In this document: in pieces, positions 16,449 to 28,654 of the stretch
Position numbering within the stretch: the first letter of the stretch is position 1
How the letters are laid out: every line of letters begins with the position of its first letter
Origin: Asparagopsis taxiformis
Lineage: Eukaryota; Rhodophyta; Florideophyceae; Bonnemaisoniales; Bonnemaisoniaceae
NCBI GenBank assembly: GCA_030407315.1
Contig: JALQPE010002403.1
Span: 1-64,000, forward strand
Length of the DNA: 64,000 nt
Direction: 5' to 3'
Translations under genes and position numbers: made by a program
The notes under the pieces: generated by a model
The model's input: the letters and a program-made list of their open reading frames with translations, nothing else
Told to the model about the DNA's origin: nothing
The model's database searches: none

Positions 16449-17918
16449 ATGGCAGTCTCCTCCTACCAAACCCCCAGTCGCAACTCCTCCGCCCTCACCA
16501 CCGACACAAACACTATTCCCCACATGCGCTACTCTTCCAGCGATATCATGTCCAGTGTCATTCTCGTCAAATCAAAGCTCATCGGTTTTCGACGACGTTA
16601 CGTCCGATTCGAGCGTGGTGTTCTGGCAATCTTCCCCGGCACTGAGGATTATGCTGAACCCTCCCGCACCATCCGTCTCAATGATGCTTCATCCATTGAC
16701 ATCAACGAGTCCTCCCGTCTCATCCACATCCGCGCCGGCCGCCGCTCCGCTGTATGGGCAACCCTCTCCTTCAAGAGCTACCAAAACGACCTCTTCGAAG
16801 CCTGGGCCCACATCCTCCAGCGAGCTCGCACCAATGTCCTCGACCGGTACTACCAGTTGCGCTCCGAGGTCGATCGCGGCCACACCTCTACCGTGTACGA
16901 GGCTCTGGACAAGAAGACGGGAGAAATCGTCGCTGTCAAAGCTATCATCAAGGACCGATCCGACCCGGTGCTTATGAAGAACATCCGCAGAGAGGTACAG
17001 ATCGTGCAGCAAGTCTCACACCCTAACATCATCCAGACTTACGACGTCTTCGAAACATCAGACGTCCTGTACATTGTCATGGAGTATGTGCCGGGTGGGA
17101 CGCTGCTCGATTTCTTGGCCGGTGGTAAAAATAGGATCACCGAGCGAAATGCACTCCGAATCGCTAGACAGCTCTTCGAAGTGACACTGTACCTCCACGA
17201 TGCAGATATCGTTCACAGGGACATCAAACCTGAGAACGTCCTCATTACATCCTCCGGTACTCTCAAGCTCATCGACTTTGGCCTCTCCAGGTACATGCGC
17301 GGCACGCAAGGCGATGAGTTCAACCTGTGCAGCATTGTCGGCACCCCGGCCTATTGTCCTCCGGAAATCGTGTGCAAGAAGCAATACGGTAAGCCGGTGG
17401 ACATGTACGGCTGTGGGGCGCTACTGTACCTGGTCATCTCGGGTGCGCGCCCCGTTGCAGGCAACACGCGGGAAGAAATATTCCACAACATCCGACATGG
17501 GAATATAGGGTACCCGGAGGAAAGGTGGTCGCATGTTTCAGAGGAGGCGAGGGATCTGGTGAAGAAGCTTTTGAATTTGGATGGGAGAATGCGGCCTACT
17601 GCACGACAGGCAATGATGCATCCGTGGGTTTGCACGGGGGCTATGATGTCGCGGGTGAGGTCAGCGCTGTCTGTGGGTTCGAGTGGGCGGCAGGATTCTG
17701 GGAAGGGGCTGTGGTATCGGGGATCGCGAGAGGGGGGAGTATCGCCGCGATTTTCGAAGATAGGATCGGATTGTACATCGCCTCGTTTCTCGTTACCAGA
17801 GTCTTGTGGAGCGTCTAGTGGGTCGCCAAGTTTTCGAAGGACAGGCGCAGGGAGCATTGCTGAGCTCTCTGTGGGAAGGCAGAAGCAAAATAATGCCCTG
17901 GTGGGATTGTTGCGATGA
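16449..17918 (+). CDS. PH-domain serine/threonine protein kinase, copy 1
   Basis: The 489-residue protein has an N-terminal PH-like domain (about residues 35-127) and a CAMK/SNF1-like kinase domain (about 134-394). Visible landmarks are the ATP lysine in VAVKAI (164), HRDIKPEN (256-263), DFG (276-278) and a GTPAYCPPE activation segment end. The glycine loop is degenerate (DRGHTSTVY), keeping only one glycine. The C-terminal ~90 residues are Ser/Gly/Arg-rich. A PH domain suggests recruitment to phosphoinositide-containing membranes. The gene is intronless. The start at 16449 is followed by an N-terminus shared with copy 2 (20002-21471, opposite strand), which differs by one residue (A2T) until the last ~45 residues, where the two diverge. 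Confidence 0.9.
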   Translation: MAVSSYQTPSRNSSALTTDTNTIPHMRYSSSDIMSSVILVKSKLIGFRRRYVRFERGVLAIFPGTEDYAEPSRTIRLNDASSIDINESSRLIHIRAGRRSAVWATLSFKSYQNDLFEAWAHILQRARTNVLDRYYQLRSEVDRGHTSTVYEALDKKTGEIVAVKAIIKDRSDPVLMKNIRREVQIVQQVSHPNIIQTYDVFETSDVLYIVMEYVPGGTLLDFLAGGKNRITERNALRIARQLFEVTLYLHDADIVHRDIKPENVLITSSGTLKLIDFGLSRYMRGTQGDEFNLCSIVGTPAYCPPEIVCKKQYGKPVDMYGCGALLYLVISGARPVAGNTREEIFHNIRHGNIGYPEERWSHVSEEARDLVKKLLNLDGRMRPTARQAMMHPWVCTGAMMSRVRSALSVGSSGRQDSGKGLWYRGSREGGVSPRFSKIGSDCTSPRFSLPESCGASSGSPSFRRTGAGSIAELSVGRQKQNNALVGLLR

Positions 17919-20001
17919 AAACTAACTAGGAGGGCAAGGGTTGTTTGAAGTGTTTTATGTACTGATAAACTTATTTATTTTTGCACTGATATGTCCGTTT
18001 GAAATTGAAGAACCTCGTAGTGTGTATGTTGCCTCGTAGACGGTGTTACGACTACACCTACGATGAGTTTCAGATGTTGTAGAAAGTTTGGTGTTGGACA
18101 AAGGCGGATGGTTCAAAGTACAGGGTGTGGTTGTGAGTGTCGGTAATGTGCATCGGCCGTTGAATGAATACAATGGATAGAATACTCGAAAATAATGGTT
18201 TCGTGTACAGAATTTTTTCCAATGACACGCGGTGATCGGAGTATTTGTGCAAGCTGCGCAGCTATTGTACATCGCTGCAATGGAAGGGAATTATGACGTA
18301 ATTTGTGTAACAAGAAACGTGAGGCCATGTGCTTGTTTGCCATTTTTTGGAATGGTTAGAGAATGCTCTTTATGGTATTTGCGATGTGCACCAATAAGGG
18401 GTTTGTGCATGTAATGAACAACAAGCCAATGAACGAATGGGTGGACCTCTGGATGTGTCCATTGAGATGTGACATAGTATTCTTCAGTATTTTCAAAAGT
18501 GTTTCAAGCAATCCATTTTTGATATTGTAGTTGATGTTCGAGTAATACGTGAATAAAAACTTGTCTAGAGAGCAAGAACAGGCCCGAAAGAAGTTTCAAT
18601 ATGGCAAATTCTCATACAGAAACCCTGATTTGTTCTGGATATTCATTTTACCTTCCGCCCCGTACCGGATACGACGCATTCCCTTCATAGACGGTAGGAT
18701 ATTCCACGCCATAAGAGTATTCAACCATATCCATGTTGAGAGTCCAGCGACTCAATTTCCAACGTGCATGCAGCAGAGTGGCAGCCCCCTTGGAAATCTA
18801 TCGTGAGTCGCTTTGAGCTAAACTCATATCGAGACTGGTATTGTCCGATCCGAAACACGTCCATGCTCTGTGGATGCACATTTGGCGATGGGGGAGTCCA
18901 GTCTCTGCGACGATTCTTTCATTCCCGGAAACGCTTGGACCCTCCCTGTGCGAAGCATTTGTTAGCTTCAACTACATTTTTTATTGTTGTTATCTACTCA
19001 GGTTCAATTTCGATTAGAATATTATTCCCTTCCACGATGAAAATGAGACGAGTTTCAATGGATGCAAACGCATATTGCTTCGAGTGGGGTAGTGCTTGTC
19101 GAAGTAACAATAAGGTATGTACCGTAACAGAGTTTTCCTAGCTAAAAATAAATCGAAGTGCAACAAAGATCTAGAATCCACAGGGGCGATCCTTCCGTAT
19201 TGATGTTACATTGATTCCCCCGCATGTCCAATGACATCGCAGAGCTGAAAGGTTTAAACAATGATGGAAACTTAGCTGTTCAAACTGTTTCTCATTGAAG
19301 CGAATGCGTCCATTTATCTTCCGTCACAAGTAGTGACTACTGTTCCAGACGGCAGAATGTAGCAGCTCGTGTAAAACGCGCGAAAGAGAACCCTTTTCTT
19401 TAGGCGGCATGTATTGAAAGGAACCTATGTACCGAAGTTGCGTGTTGTAACTGTTGCTCGCGAGAGGATTATGACACAAGTGTCAATAGTCGGGGGTTGA
19501 GCCAAGGAGCCACCACAGTCGGATACGTTGATCGATAACGTTGATGTGAAGGTACAAGTACAGTAAACTGTGTGCTCGTTGCTGAAGTATCGTGGTTAGG
19601 CGTCATGACAGTATGACATACAGTACTGTAAACAATATTTCCGTTTTCAAAGTAGTGCGTACAGTACTGACGTTTACACGTGTGCAGTACAAGATTTACC
19701 AATTCCATGATCGTGACGCGAACATGACGTCACGAAGTGCAACTGCCCGTCTTCATACGGGATGAGCTCCGGAGCGATTTGCGCCTCTCCAACACTTGTC
19801 TGAAATCGCTTTCGTCCTCCAACGACCAACTCGTCTTGAAGCCTCTCCAACACATCTTTCCACTTCCTCATTTACTGACTTTTGTGCTAACAGAGCCTAA
19901 ATAATTTATCGGTCTATATACACCACCAATCTCCCTCCGCGTACACCCATCAGGACAAACCAAAACAAATTCTTCTATACAACCCAAAATCCAAACCCAT
20001 A
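17919..20001. other. Spacer between the inverted kinase genes, no gene seen
   Basis: About 2.1 kb of AT-rich sequence separates the 3' ends of the convergent kinase copies. Frames are short and I recognise none. Confidence 0.5.
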
Positions 20002-21471
20002 TCACTTCAGCAATCCCACAAGGGCGTTATTCTTCTTCTGCCTTTCCAACCATAGCTCACCAAGACTTCCAGACTCCCTCCTCCGAAACCTCGGCGATCC
20101 TTCAGACGCTCCACAAGATTCTGGTAACGAGAAACGAGTCGATGTACAATCCGATCCTATCTTCGAAAATCGCGGCGATACTCCCCCCTCTCGCGATCCC
20201 CGATACCACAGCCCCTTCCCAGAATCCTGCCGCCCACTCGAACCCACAGACAGCGCTGACCTCACCCGCGACATCATAGCCCCCGTGCAAACCCACGGAT
20301 GCATCATTGCCTGTCGTGCAGTAGGCCGCATTCTCCCATCCAAATTCAAAAGCTTCTTCACCAGATCCCTCGCCTCCTCTGAAACATGCGACCACCTTTC
20401 CTCCGGGTACCCTATGTTCCCATGTCGGATGTTGTGGAATATTTCTTCCCGCGTGTTGCCTGCAACGGGGCGCGCACCCGAGATGACCAGGTACAGTAGC
20501 GCCCCACAGCCGTACATGTCCACCGGCTTACCGTATTGCTTCTTGCACACGATTTCCGGAGGACAATAGGCCGGGGTGCCGACAATGCTGCACAGGTTGA
20601 ACTCATCGCCTTGCGTGCCGCGCATGTACCTGGAGAGGCCAAAGTCGATGAGCTTGAGAGTACCGGAGGATGTAATGAGGACGTTCTCAGGTTTGATGTC
20701 CCTGTGAACGATATCTGCATCGTGGAGGTACAGTGTCACTTCGAAGAGCTGTCTAGCGATTCGGAGTGCATTTCGCTCGGTGATCCTATTTTTACCACCG
20801 GCCAAGAAATCGAGCAGCGTCCCACCCGGCACATACTCCATGACAATGTACAGGACGTCTGATGTTTCGAAGACGTCGTAAGTCTGGATGATGTTGGGGT
20901 GTGAGACTTGCTGCACGATCTGTACCTCTCTGCGGATGTTCTTCATAAGCACCGGGTCGGATCGGTCCTTGATGATAGCTTTGACAGCGACGATTTCTCC
21001 CGTCTTCTTGTCCAGAGCCTCGTACACGGTAGAGGTGTGGCCGCGATCGACCTCGGAGCGCAACTGGTAGTACCGGTCGAGGACATTGGTGCGAGCTCGC
21101 TGGAGGATGTGGGCCCAGGCTTCGAAGAGGTCGTTTTGGTAGCTCTTGAAGGAGAGGGTTGCCCATACAGCGGAGCGGCGGCCGGCGCGGATGTGGATGA
21201 GACGGGAGGACTCGTTGATGTCAATGGATGAAGCATCATTGAGACGGATGGTGCGGGAGGGTTCAGCATAATCCTCAGTGCCGGGGAAGATTGCCAGAAC
21301 ACCACGCTCGAATCGGACGTAACGTCGTCGAAAACCGATGAGCTTTGATTTGACGAGAATGACACTGGACATGATATCGCTGGAAGAGTAGCGCATGTGG
21401 GGAATAGTGTTTGTGTCGGTGGTGAGGGCGGAGGAGTTGCGACTGGGGGTTTGGTAGGAGGAGACTGTCAT
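20002..21471 (-). CDS. PH-domain serine/threonine protein kinase, copy 2 (inverted)
   Basis: This 489-residue protein matches copy 1 at every position seen from residue 3 to about 440. It keeps the PH-like domain, ATP lysine, HRD, DFG and PPE motifs. Sampled nucleotides differ by under one percent, with synonymous changes. After a shared SLPESCGAS the tail diverges: EGSPRFRRRESGS here against SGSPSFRRTGAGS in copy 1, both ending NNALVGLL. Flanking DNA is unrelated beyond about 20 bases upstream of the ATG and right after the stop. The pattern fits an inverted duplication whose central part is kept identical by gene conversion. Both copies appear intact. Confidence 0.9.
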   Translation of the reverse strand: MTVSSYQTPSRNSSALTTDTNTIPHMRYSSSDIMSSVILVKSKLIGFRRRYVRFERGVLAIFPGTEDYAEPSRTIRLNDASSIDINESSRLIHIRAGRRSAVWATLSFKSYQNDLFEAWAHILQRARTNVLDRYYQLRSEVDRGHTSTVYEALDKKTGEIVAVKAIIKDRSDPVLMKNIRREVQIVQQVSHPNIIQTYDVFETSDVLYIVMEYVPGGTLLDFLAGGKNRITERNALRIARQLFEVTLYLHDADIVHRDIKPENVLITSSGTLKLIDFGLSRYMRGTQGDEFNLCSIVGTPAYCPPEIVCKKQYGKPVDMYGCGALLYLVISGARPVAGNTREEIFHNIRHGNIGYPEERWSHVSEEARDLVKKLLNLDGRMRPTARQAMMHPWVCTGAMMSRVRSALSVGSSGRQDSGKGLWYRGSREGGVSPRFSKIGSDCTSTRFSLPESCGASEGSPRFRRRESGSLGELWLERQKKNNALVGLLK

Positions 21472-21615
21472 TTTGATGTGGTGGTTGCAATTGCCCGCTG
21501 TTTTCGGGACGAGTTACTTCGGAAGGGAAGGAATGTCGAAGGGAGCGTTATTTGGGAAGGAAGTTGAAGGTGGCGGAGAAGAGCGGACGGGTATGAAGCG
21601 GTCAACACGAAAGTG

Positions 21616-21623
21616 TTTATATA
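21616..21623 (-). promoter_or_regulatory. TATA-like box of kinase copy 2
   Basis: On the minus strand TATATAAA lies about 145 bases upstream of the ATG at 21471. Confidence 0.4.
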
Positions 21624-24600
21624 TCATATAGAGATGTGCCGCATTGAGAGACCGAAATGATACCGGAAGAATTTGAATGCGCAATGATTGCAGGAAGTAT
21701 TGGACAGCGAGACAGATTAAAGATAGACACTTTGTGGTGGTTGCAATGTGCTGTCATCCGGAATTGGGGATAGTATTGATCAAAGGGAAGGAGTTGGAGA
21801 AAAACTTGAGAGTGTGGATATATGCACGGGGTAATGTATGCACTCGAGGGTTGTACGGTGCGGGGAAGCATTGGACGAAAATGTCGATGTGTATGGAGCG
21901 GTTGACCAATGAATTGTACTAGCGATTTGGGAATACAGATTGAGAGTGGACAGAGTGAGTTACAGGGTTGTGTTGTGAATAATGTTCGATGTCGAGAGAG
22001 TACAACTGACGACTGTGTGTGCGTGCGTGCAATGAGTCGTGCTGTACGTGTGTATACCGCGGATAACTCGACAAATAGACGTGTTAGGTGAGTTGGCTGC
22101 GAGTGAGACATCGGATCGTGAGATTGTATTAGAAAAATCTGCGTTGCGCAATGTATTCTCTAGAATCAGCGAGTGAAGAGGCTCAACGATTCGGTGCTTG
22201 GAAATAATTCCCAGACTGGCCAGGTGCTTACGAGTATCTAACATGATATCACGGCGGCACGGCCCGGTTGCTGCATCTCGTACTAGCTTGAATTATTCAG
22301 TGCGATTGCCAAGCCGCCACAACCCCAGTTCCTCCCGCCGTCAGCACAGTCAATGCAGGTTACTACTTGCATCAATTTTGTGATTTTTGGTAATCCATAG
22401 AAGCAATCATTTGCTTCCCACCACTTGATTTGTTTTCATCATCTGTTTTGCCGTTTCAGGCATGCGTCCGACATTGGCGCAGAACTACATAGGACCTTCG
22501 AGCCTGGCGGAGGGAATATGGTGCACATTGGTGTATTTGCTGTCGGCAATACGGCAAGGAAAGAGCGCCTAAACGCTCCAGGTACAGTACAAGCCTCGAC
22601 TTACCATCCACTGTCGTTTACACCTTACACAACTTCAATTTAGGTCTTTGCTATGTGATAACAACCAGGTGGATCCAGCACCCAACCCACTTATAACCAT
22701 ATATGCCTGGAAGTGACCGCTCATTTCAAGACTGCGGCTTGGGTACACCGACCTCTGACGTCACCATCAACGCTACGTGTCTCTAGCGCACGAATGCGGC
22801 AGGGGACGTGCCTCTGGTCACGCATAGCCAAATCTTGTCCTGAGAGATTGAACTTTTGTAACGTTTTAGAGTGTGTGTGTGTGTGTGTGTGCGTGTGCCA
22901 GTGTTGGCTCGTACACGTGCTGCTGGAAGGCGAGTCAAAATTCTCGGCAACGGCTTCGTGCGGCATCTCTCGAGGGGGAAGCGTACTGTAAGGAGCAGAT
23001 TTCAGCGATACAAGATAATACTGCATTACTGACGAGTCTTTAGTTCTAAAAACAAATTCGTTATGACTTCATCGCTCGTGAACTACCCGAACCCTCGACT
23101 CACAGCGAATTTCTCGAGGAAAACCGAATGTGATTGACAATAAGAAAAGCCTAGATGGTATACGACGGAAAACATGGTATTGTGGTAGTCAGGTACGGAT
23201 AGATAGCCTCCAAAACTTTGACCGCACACGTATACGATTTGGTCACGGCCATTGTCTGTACTACGCAATATCATAAGCTTTGCAGCAAGGTGGTGGTGCC
23301 CAAGCATTGAAGATATACTACAATGGTAAAAATAGTGGCGCTTCATTACCATCAGTTTGGGGTTCTTCGAATTATCCAAAAGAGCAGGCTCCCTTGGTTG
23401 CCCTAGGACAACTATCACTGCTTATGCGAAACTCTTCTGTTGGGTTTGCACCATTTCAACTCAAAGTATTGCAATGCAAGAAAATACCAGCCACCGGAGT
23501 TGTCTCCCAAAATTGTTCTTGCCAAATGATTGGTCGTGAAGAATAGGGGTGCGAATGAGTCATCATGACCATTGTACACACTAGGCATCATCTAGAGTGG
23601 GATTTGCTATATGAATGTTGCGATTAATTCAACTTCATTGTGCAAGTTCGACCGGGCGGTTTGACATTCACACAGGCTTCAGTCATTAGACTCTGTCGTG
23701 CTGTACTGTATGTACATGACTATGTGGGTTTAGACGCAACAGCCGCCACACATAACATCACATCTCCAGTTCATTGTGTATTCTTTCGACATGTACACCA
23801 CGTTAGTTGCTCGTCATGTAATGGTTCAATTGCTGTCCAACAACGAGGCAACGATGGGATTGCATGACGCAACAACTGTTCAGCGCGCTTGTTGTGTCGT
23901 CACCGCTGTACAGAATGCTGAAGTATGCTAGTATGCCTCCTATGGCTTGCTAAATTGTATCCTGTGGGGGGACGACTTTCGGTATACAGAGACTACTTTA
24001 CAGTATCAGAATTTTCCTAGTTGGGTTGCCATGCCGGGAGGGCCACCAAAGTTAACTAAATTAGTGTGCTAATTCTCAATTACCTGACTGTAGAGTTGAT
24101 CATGCTTTCAAAAAGCATTGACAACATGTGTCTCATAGTGGTGAAGTTAACGTATCATGTCTATTTGCTCTTATTACCCTTGGGGTCATAATTCTAATAT
24201 CCAAATCCGGAGGAATTTCTCCACATACGTGATGACAAACTCCCTTATGTGAATGATTCACTAAGTACAAAATGCTGAAGTATCTATAGTCCCGTCTTCA
24301 GATGTAGTAAAATCAGTGAAGAATCAAACAATATGAGTCTCATTTTATAATTTCCACACCTCCATTGACACAAACTTACCTATCAAAACGTTCCCATGGC
24401 CACGTCGGTCCCACGACATTGCCGTGTCTCTCAAGTTCAGATACTTTAGTTGTATAATCTGCTATGTCACGGAAAAATATAGGGTATTTCCCTCGTATTT
24501 GTTTGCCCAGTCCAACTGTGATATTCGCTTCTCCAAATTTCACGTCTTCAATACACGCGACAAAGTACATACAAACATTGCAATATGAATCATGAACTGC

Positions 24601-26420
24601 TTCTGACATTCAAAATTTCTAAAAAAATATTACATTGAATGCTCTTTCTCAATCCCACAACATTTCTCTTGTTCGTGCCAAAACCGTGGGTAAATCCCTT
24701 CATGTCGAAGAACCACGTTAGTTACAGCGGATATGCTTTAATGTTTTTTACGAATGGATTGATTCCCTTTGAATGAGATGATCTATCGATAAACGCCAAA
24801 ACAGTTGGTAGTACCATCCCTTTAATTATTAGCTGGTCATAAGTGGTTGTAATGAAGGCTCGGAAATACAAACTTACGGTCTTGCATCCAATAAATTTTC
24901 TACTTTGCTCGTTTCTTTCGCAGTCTCAATTGTAAATAAGGTTGGAGAAGACAATAGATGTGCTTGACACTTCCGAGAGCTTTAAAGACGTAGAACGATA
25001 GACCTTGCTATGTGATATATTTGTTCTGAACTATAATAAAGGTCTCGATCGAAATCGTCACAGGCCATTCTTCTTGGAACTAAGACATCCAAATTAGTCA
25101 CCAACGTTGAGAACGCTTCTCCCGGTGACAGAGGTCTGTTGGCCACAGAGCAAAACTAATGGCTAGCATGGAATTGATGAGGACAAACAAAATATAATTC
25201 GACATTACCTGATGTAGTCCAAATGACTCAAACAAGCCACAGCTGGCCATTTTTGAGAGATAACTGGTGGAATCAATCCTCAATAGCTCGCAAATATTTT
25301 GTGGTGTTCTAAAACAAGCAGCAAAGCGCGTCCTAGATCAGTGGGGAAAAGTTAGCGCTCGGAAGATCGATGCAAATTGATTGTAACGGCTCTTTTTGAA
25401 GTGTACATATATTTCTGAAGTTCATCCAACTGGAAAAGTTATATAATTACGAGGCTATACAGATGTTCTGCGTGGCCATTCCCCTAGTATTTCCTTCGAG
25501 GCGATATTGTGGTTTACCAACAATTTTTCTTCTCCACAAGTATTGTTTAGAAGCCGTGAATCATTGGCAAAACATCGCAAATTGCGCCTTGATATTGCTC
25601 GGGTGTCGTTTCCTTGCGATGAAATTTCCAGGCTTTCACTGTTGGCAATGTAAGCAAGAGTTGACCGTTTTCCTGAGATCGATCGCAGTGAGTGGATGTC
25701 AACAAGATCAATACGACTTAATTCTCTACAACTGGCGAGTTTTCTTCATGGAGAAACTAGATTTGACGGGTGCTGACTGTTGACGAAAACGACATGATGG
25801 TGACATTCATTTTTCGCGTAAGATAATATCGACGAGGATCCGTTCAAATTGTGGAGAGAGCACACCGTCATGTTCCATGACTCGCATTGAAATCACATCT
25901 GAATAGGTCAGTGGTCGAATGGTGGTCTCTCACCGTGGCCCAATCCTGGTGCCTCACACGTTTAGAAATCTAACAGAGCACCGCAGCTGCCATTCGAACC
26001 AACAAGATGAACTCAAAAATCGCGAGCTGCTGATTGCCAAACCATTCTCTTTTCTAATGGGCCAAGCATGCGTAAAAAATGAATAATTTTTGACGCTCCA
26101 TCCACGTAATCCACATGTCACATAGCCATTTGTCCACCCAATCAGATACAATCAGACAAACCTAACACTCAAAGCGCTCCACTCCTGCGTATAATGCCAC
26201 ACATTCACTTCCCTCCGCCATAGACACAAATCACATCGATTCTCCATCCGCGGAGATTATTCTATTGCCACGATTGTCGCCGTAGAGGGGACACCGCGTC
26301 CGTTGCTGGCAACTCCGGCTGCCAGCACGCAATCTCATCGATAACCGCCCCATCGCACGACCGAACACGCATACATTCATCGTTGCGTGAATCCCCCTCT
26401 CGCTGCATTCGGCTTCCATC
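21624..26420. other. Long intergenic region, no convincing gene
   Basis: About 4.8 kb with only short frames (longest 164 aa, low complexity). It holds a (GT)n run at 22871-22898. I saw no retroelement motifs or RNA gene. The region is AT-rich toward 24-26 kb. Confidence 0.5.
22871..22898 (+). repeat. (GT)n microsatellite
   Basis: Ten GT units are followed by a slightly broken GCGTGTGC. Confidence 0.9.
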
Positions 26421-27983
26421 ATGTCATTACTACACTATATCTACACGACGACCGCTCGTCATGTAATTCCCCTCCGAACCCGCACTACTCATCTCCAGTG
26501 TCTCCGACAAAACAGGCTGTACACCACGATGCCAACCCCATCCCACCCCGCACGAAAGATTTTGTCCTATGGATCTATCAATCCCCAAGTTGAAAAATTC
26601 GACTATGCAGTCCGTGGAGAGTTGGTCATTCGTGCCGAAGCACTTGCAAAGAAACTTCAGTCTCCATCACATGATCTGCCGTTTTCCAGAATTACATACT
26701 GCAACATAGGAAACCCGCAATCAGTCGGTCAACAACCCATCACCTACATTCGTCAGGTTCTTGCTTTGGTAACCTACCCATCTCTGCTCTCCTCTCCCGT
26801 TCGCTCCCATTTCCCTTCCGATGTCATCGCCCGCGCGGAGGATATACTCGCCTCCACCGACGGTGTGGGCGCATACAGTGAATCGGGCGGAATTGGCTCG
26901 TTGCGGACCAGAATTGCCCGTGCAATCGAGTTGCGTGACGACGGTGCACCTTGTGATCCTGATTCCATATTTCTGACAAACGGCGCATCGGAAGGCGTCA
27001 AGCTATTACTTCAGATGATTATTCGTTCAAGCGATGATGGTGTGCTCATTCCCATTCCGCAGTATCCGCTGTATTCCGCAACGATGGCATCTTTGGACGC
27101 TGCGCAGGTACCGTATCATCTAGATGAAGAGAACGGGTGGAGTTTATCACTTCCAGAACTTGAACATGCAGTTGAAACCGCTCGCCGTCGTGGCATATCT
27201 GTTCGTGCCCTTGTCGTTATCAATCCCGGAAATCCAACTGGACAAGTGTTGAGCAAGGAAAATTTGATCCAGATTGTGCGTTTCTGCGAGAGGGAACGTT
27301 TGGTGCTCATGGCTGATGAAGTGTATCAGAAGAACATCTTTGTGGATGAGAAACCATTTATTTCTTTCAAAAAGATTGTTTCAGAGCTTGGAAGTAATGT
27401 TGAGCTTGCATCATTTCATTCAGTATCGAAAGGCATGCTTGGCGAATGCGGGCTGCGTGGAGGGTATGTTGAAGCAGTCAATATGGATTCATTCGCGACT
27501 GATATGCTCTATAAGCTGCTTTCGGTATCATTGTGCTCCAACGTTATCGGGCAAGTTGCGGTAGATCTCATGATGAACCCTCCAAGTCCTGGGGATGAAT
27601 CATATGAGCTGTACCAAAAGGAAGTATCCGATATATATGGTTCTATGAAACGGAAGGCAAGCAAGATTTCTCAGGCTTTGAATACGTTCGAAGGTGTGAC
27701 GTGTAACGCTTCGGAAGGTGCCATGTATTTGTTCCCACAAATAACGCTACCAGAACGCGCAATCGAGGAGGCGATGAGACTAGGTATGGCTTCGCCGGAT
27801 ACATTCTACTGTGTAGAACTATTGGAGGCAACCGGAATATGCGTCGTACCGGGCTCAGGTTTCGGGCAAAAGAAAGGAACTTTCCACTTCCGGACTACGT
27901 TCCTACCACCTGAAGATCAGATTGACGGTGTGATCGGAAACATGCGAAGCTTCCATGAACATTTCATGAAGCGATTTTCATGA
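26421..27983 (+). CDS. Alanine aminotransferase, probable mitochondrial form
   Basis: The 520-residue protein is a class I/II PLP-dependent aminotransferase of the alanine/glutamate:pyruvate type, interconverting alanine plus 2-oxoglutarate with pyruvate plus glutamate. Seen in sequence: YCNIGNPQSVGQQPITYIRQV near the N-terminus, FLTNGASEGV, NPGNPTGQVLS, the PLP-lysine segment SVSKGMLGECGLRGGY, and the C-terminal GTFHFRTTFLPPED, all characteristic of alanine aminotransferases. The first 36 residues are rich in Arg, Thr and hydrophobics without acids and end in RLYTT, fitting a mitochondrial presequence with an R-3 cleavage motif. A second in-frame ATG at 26529 begins right after it and would give a protein without presequence. 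Single exon. Confidence 0.93.
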   Translation: MSLLHYIYTTTARHVIPLRTRTTHLQCLRQNRLYTTMPTPSHPARKILSYGSINPQVEKFDYAVRGELVIRAEALAKKLQSPSHDLPFSRITYCNIGNPQSVGQQPITYIRQVLALVTYPSLLSSPVRSHFPSDVIARAEDILASTDGVGAYSESGGIGSLRTRIARAIELRDDGAPCDPDSIFLTNGASEGVKLLLQMIIRSSDDGVLIPIPQYPLYSATMASLDAAQVPYHLDEENGWSLSLPELEHAVETARRRGISVRALVVINPGNPTGQVLSKENLIQIVRFCERERLVLMADEVYQKNIFVDEKPFISFKKIVSELGSNVELASFHSVSKGMLGECGLRGGYVEAVNMDSFATDMLYKLLSVSLCSNVIGQVAVDLMMNPPSPGDESYELYQKEVSDIYGSMKRKASKISQALNTFEGVTCNASEGAMYLFPQITLPERAIEEAMRLGMASPDTFYCVELLEATGICVVPGSGFGQKKGTFHFRTTFLPPEDQIDGVIGNMRSFHEHFMKRFS

Positions 27984-28654
27984 TTGGAGATTTGGCAATC
28001 ATCAAGGCCGACATTCGTTCGCTGTCAGGTTTTAATAGTGAAGCTTTGCAACTGCTGGCTCTTGGCACATATGTGCATAGCTGGTGTGGTTTAGTGCGCA
28101 ACGAATTTGGCTGATGTCGAAACGGCGCGAAGATTGCTGCAAAGTATATTACATTACGGAGTGTACTGTTGGAAGTATTGCAGTCCGAAACACAGGGTCG
28201 TGCGTGCTTTTTGCATTTGGGTCCAAGAATCCGCAGGTGTATGGTAACCTTGCGAAATGACGCTAACTATGCTAACCATAGCGGCTGAAACTGGCCAGAG
28301 GCTCTTACTTTCTAATGGTGTAGAAACCGATATGAAGACTACGAGACATAAATTGGTAAACGAAAGAAATTATTCAACACTGCAGGACGATGCTGTACTA
28401 CATTCCATATAAACATTAAAATCACATTGACTAGTCAAAGCGGAAACAAGCTCTGTCATCTTTGCAAGGCAACAATCGACCTTTCAGGACCAGTGTATTT
28501 TTACACTTCGAGAACTTCAGTACAGCATTTCCATCAATGTTGTGTCCACCAAAGTCTGGACATAATTCTCCAACATGGCGCGGGAATAGATGTTCAATAC
28601 CGAAAACTATTGTGTACAAGTAATTCACAAACATCACATATCGCTTGAGTTGGC
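27984..28654. other. Intergenic, convergent gene ends
   Basis: This 670-base gap between the ends of the aminotransferase (+) and the zinc-knuckle gene (-) holds only very short frames and presumably both 3' UTRs. Confidence 0.5.

Noticed and set aside
22871..22898. GT run considered as Z-DNA or regulatory element
   Set aside because: An ordinary short microsatellite with no gene nearby to regulate.
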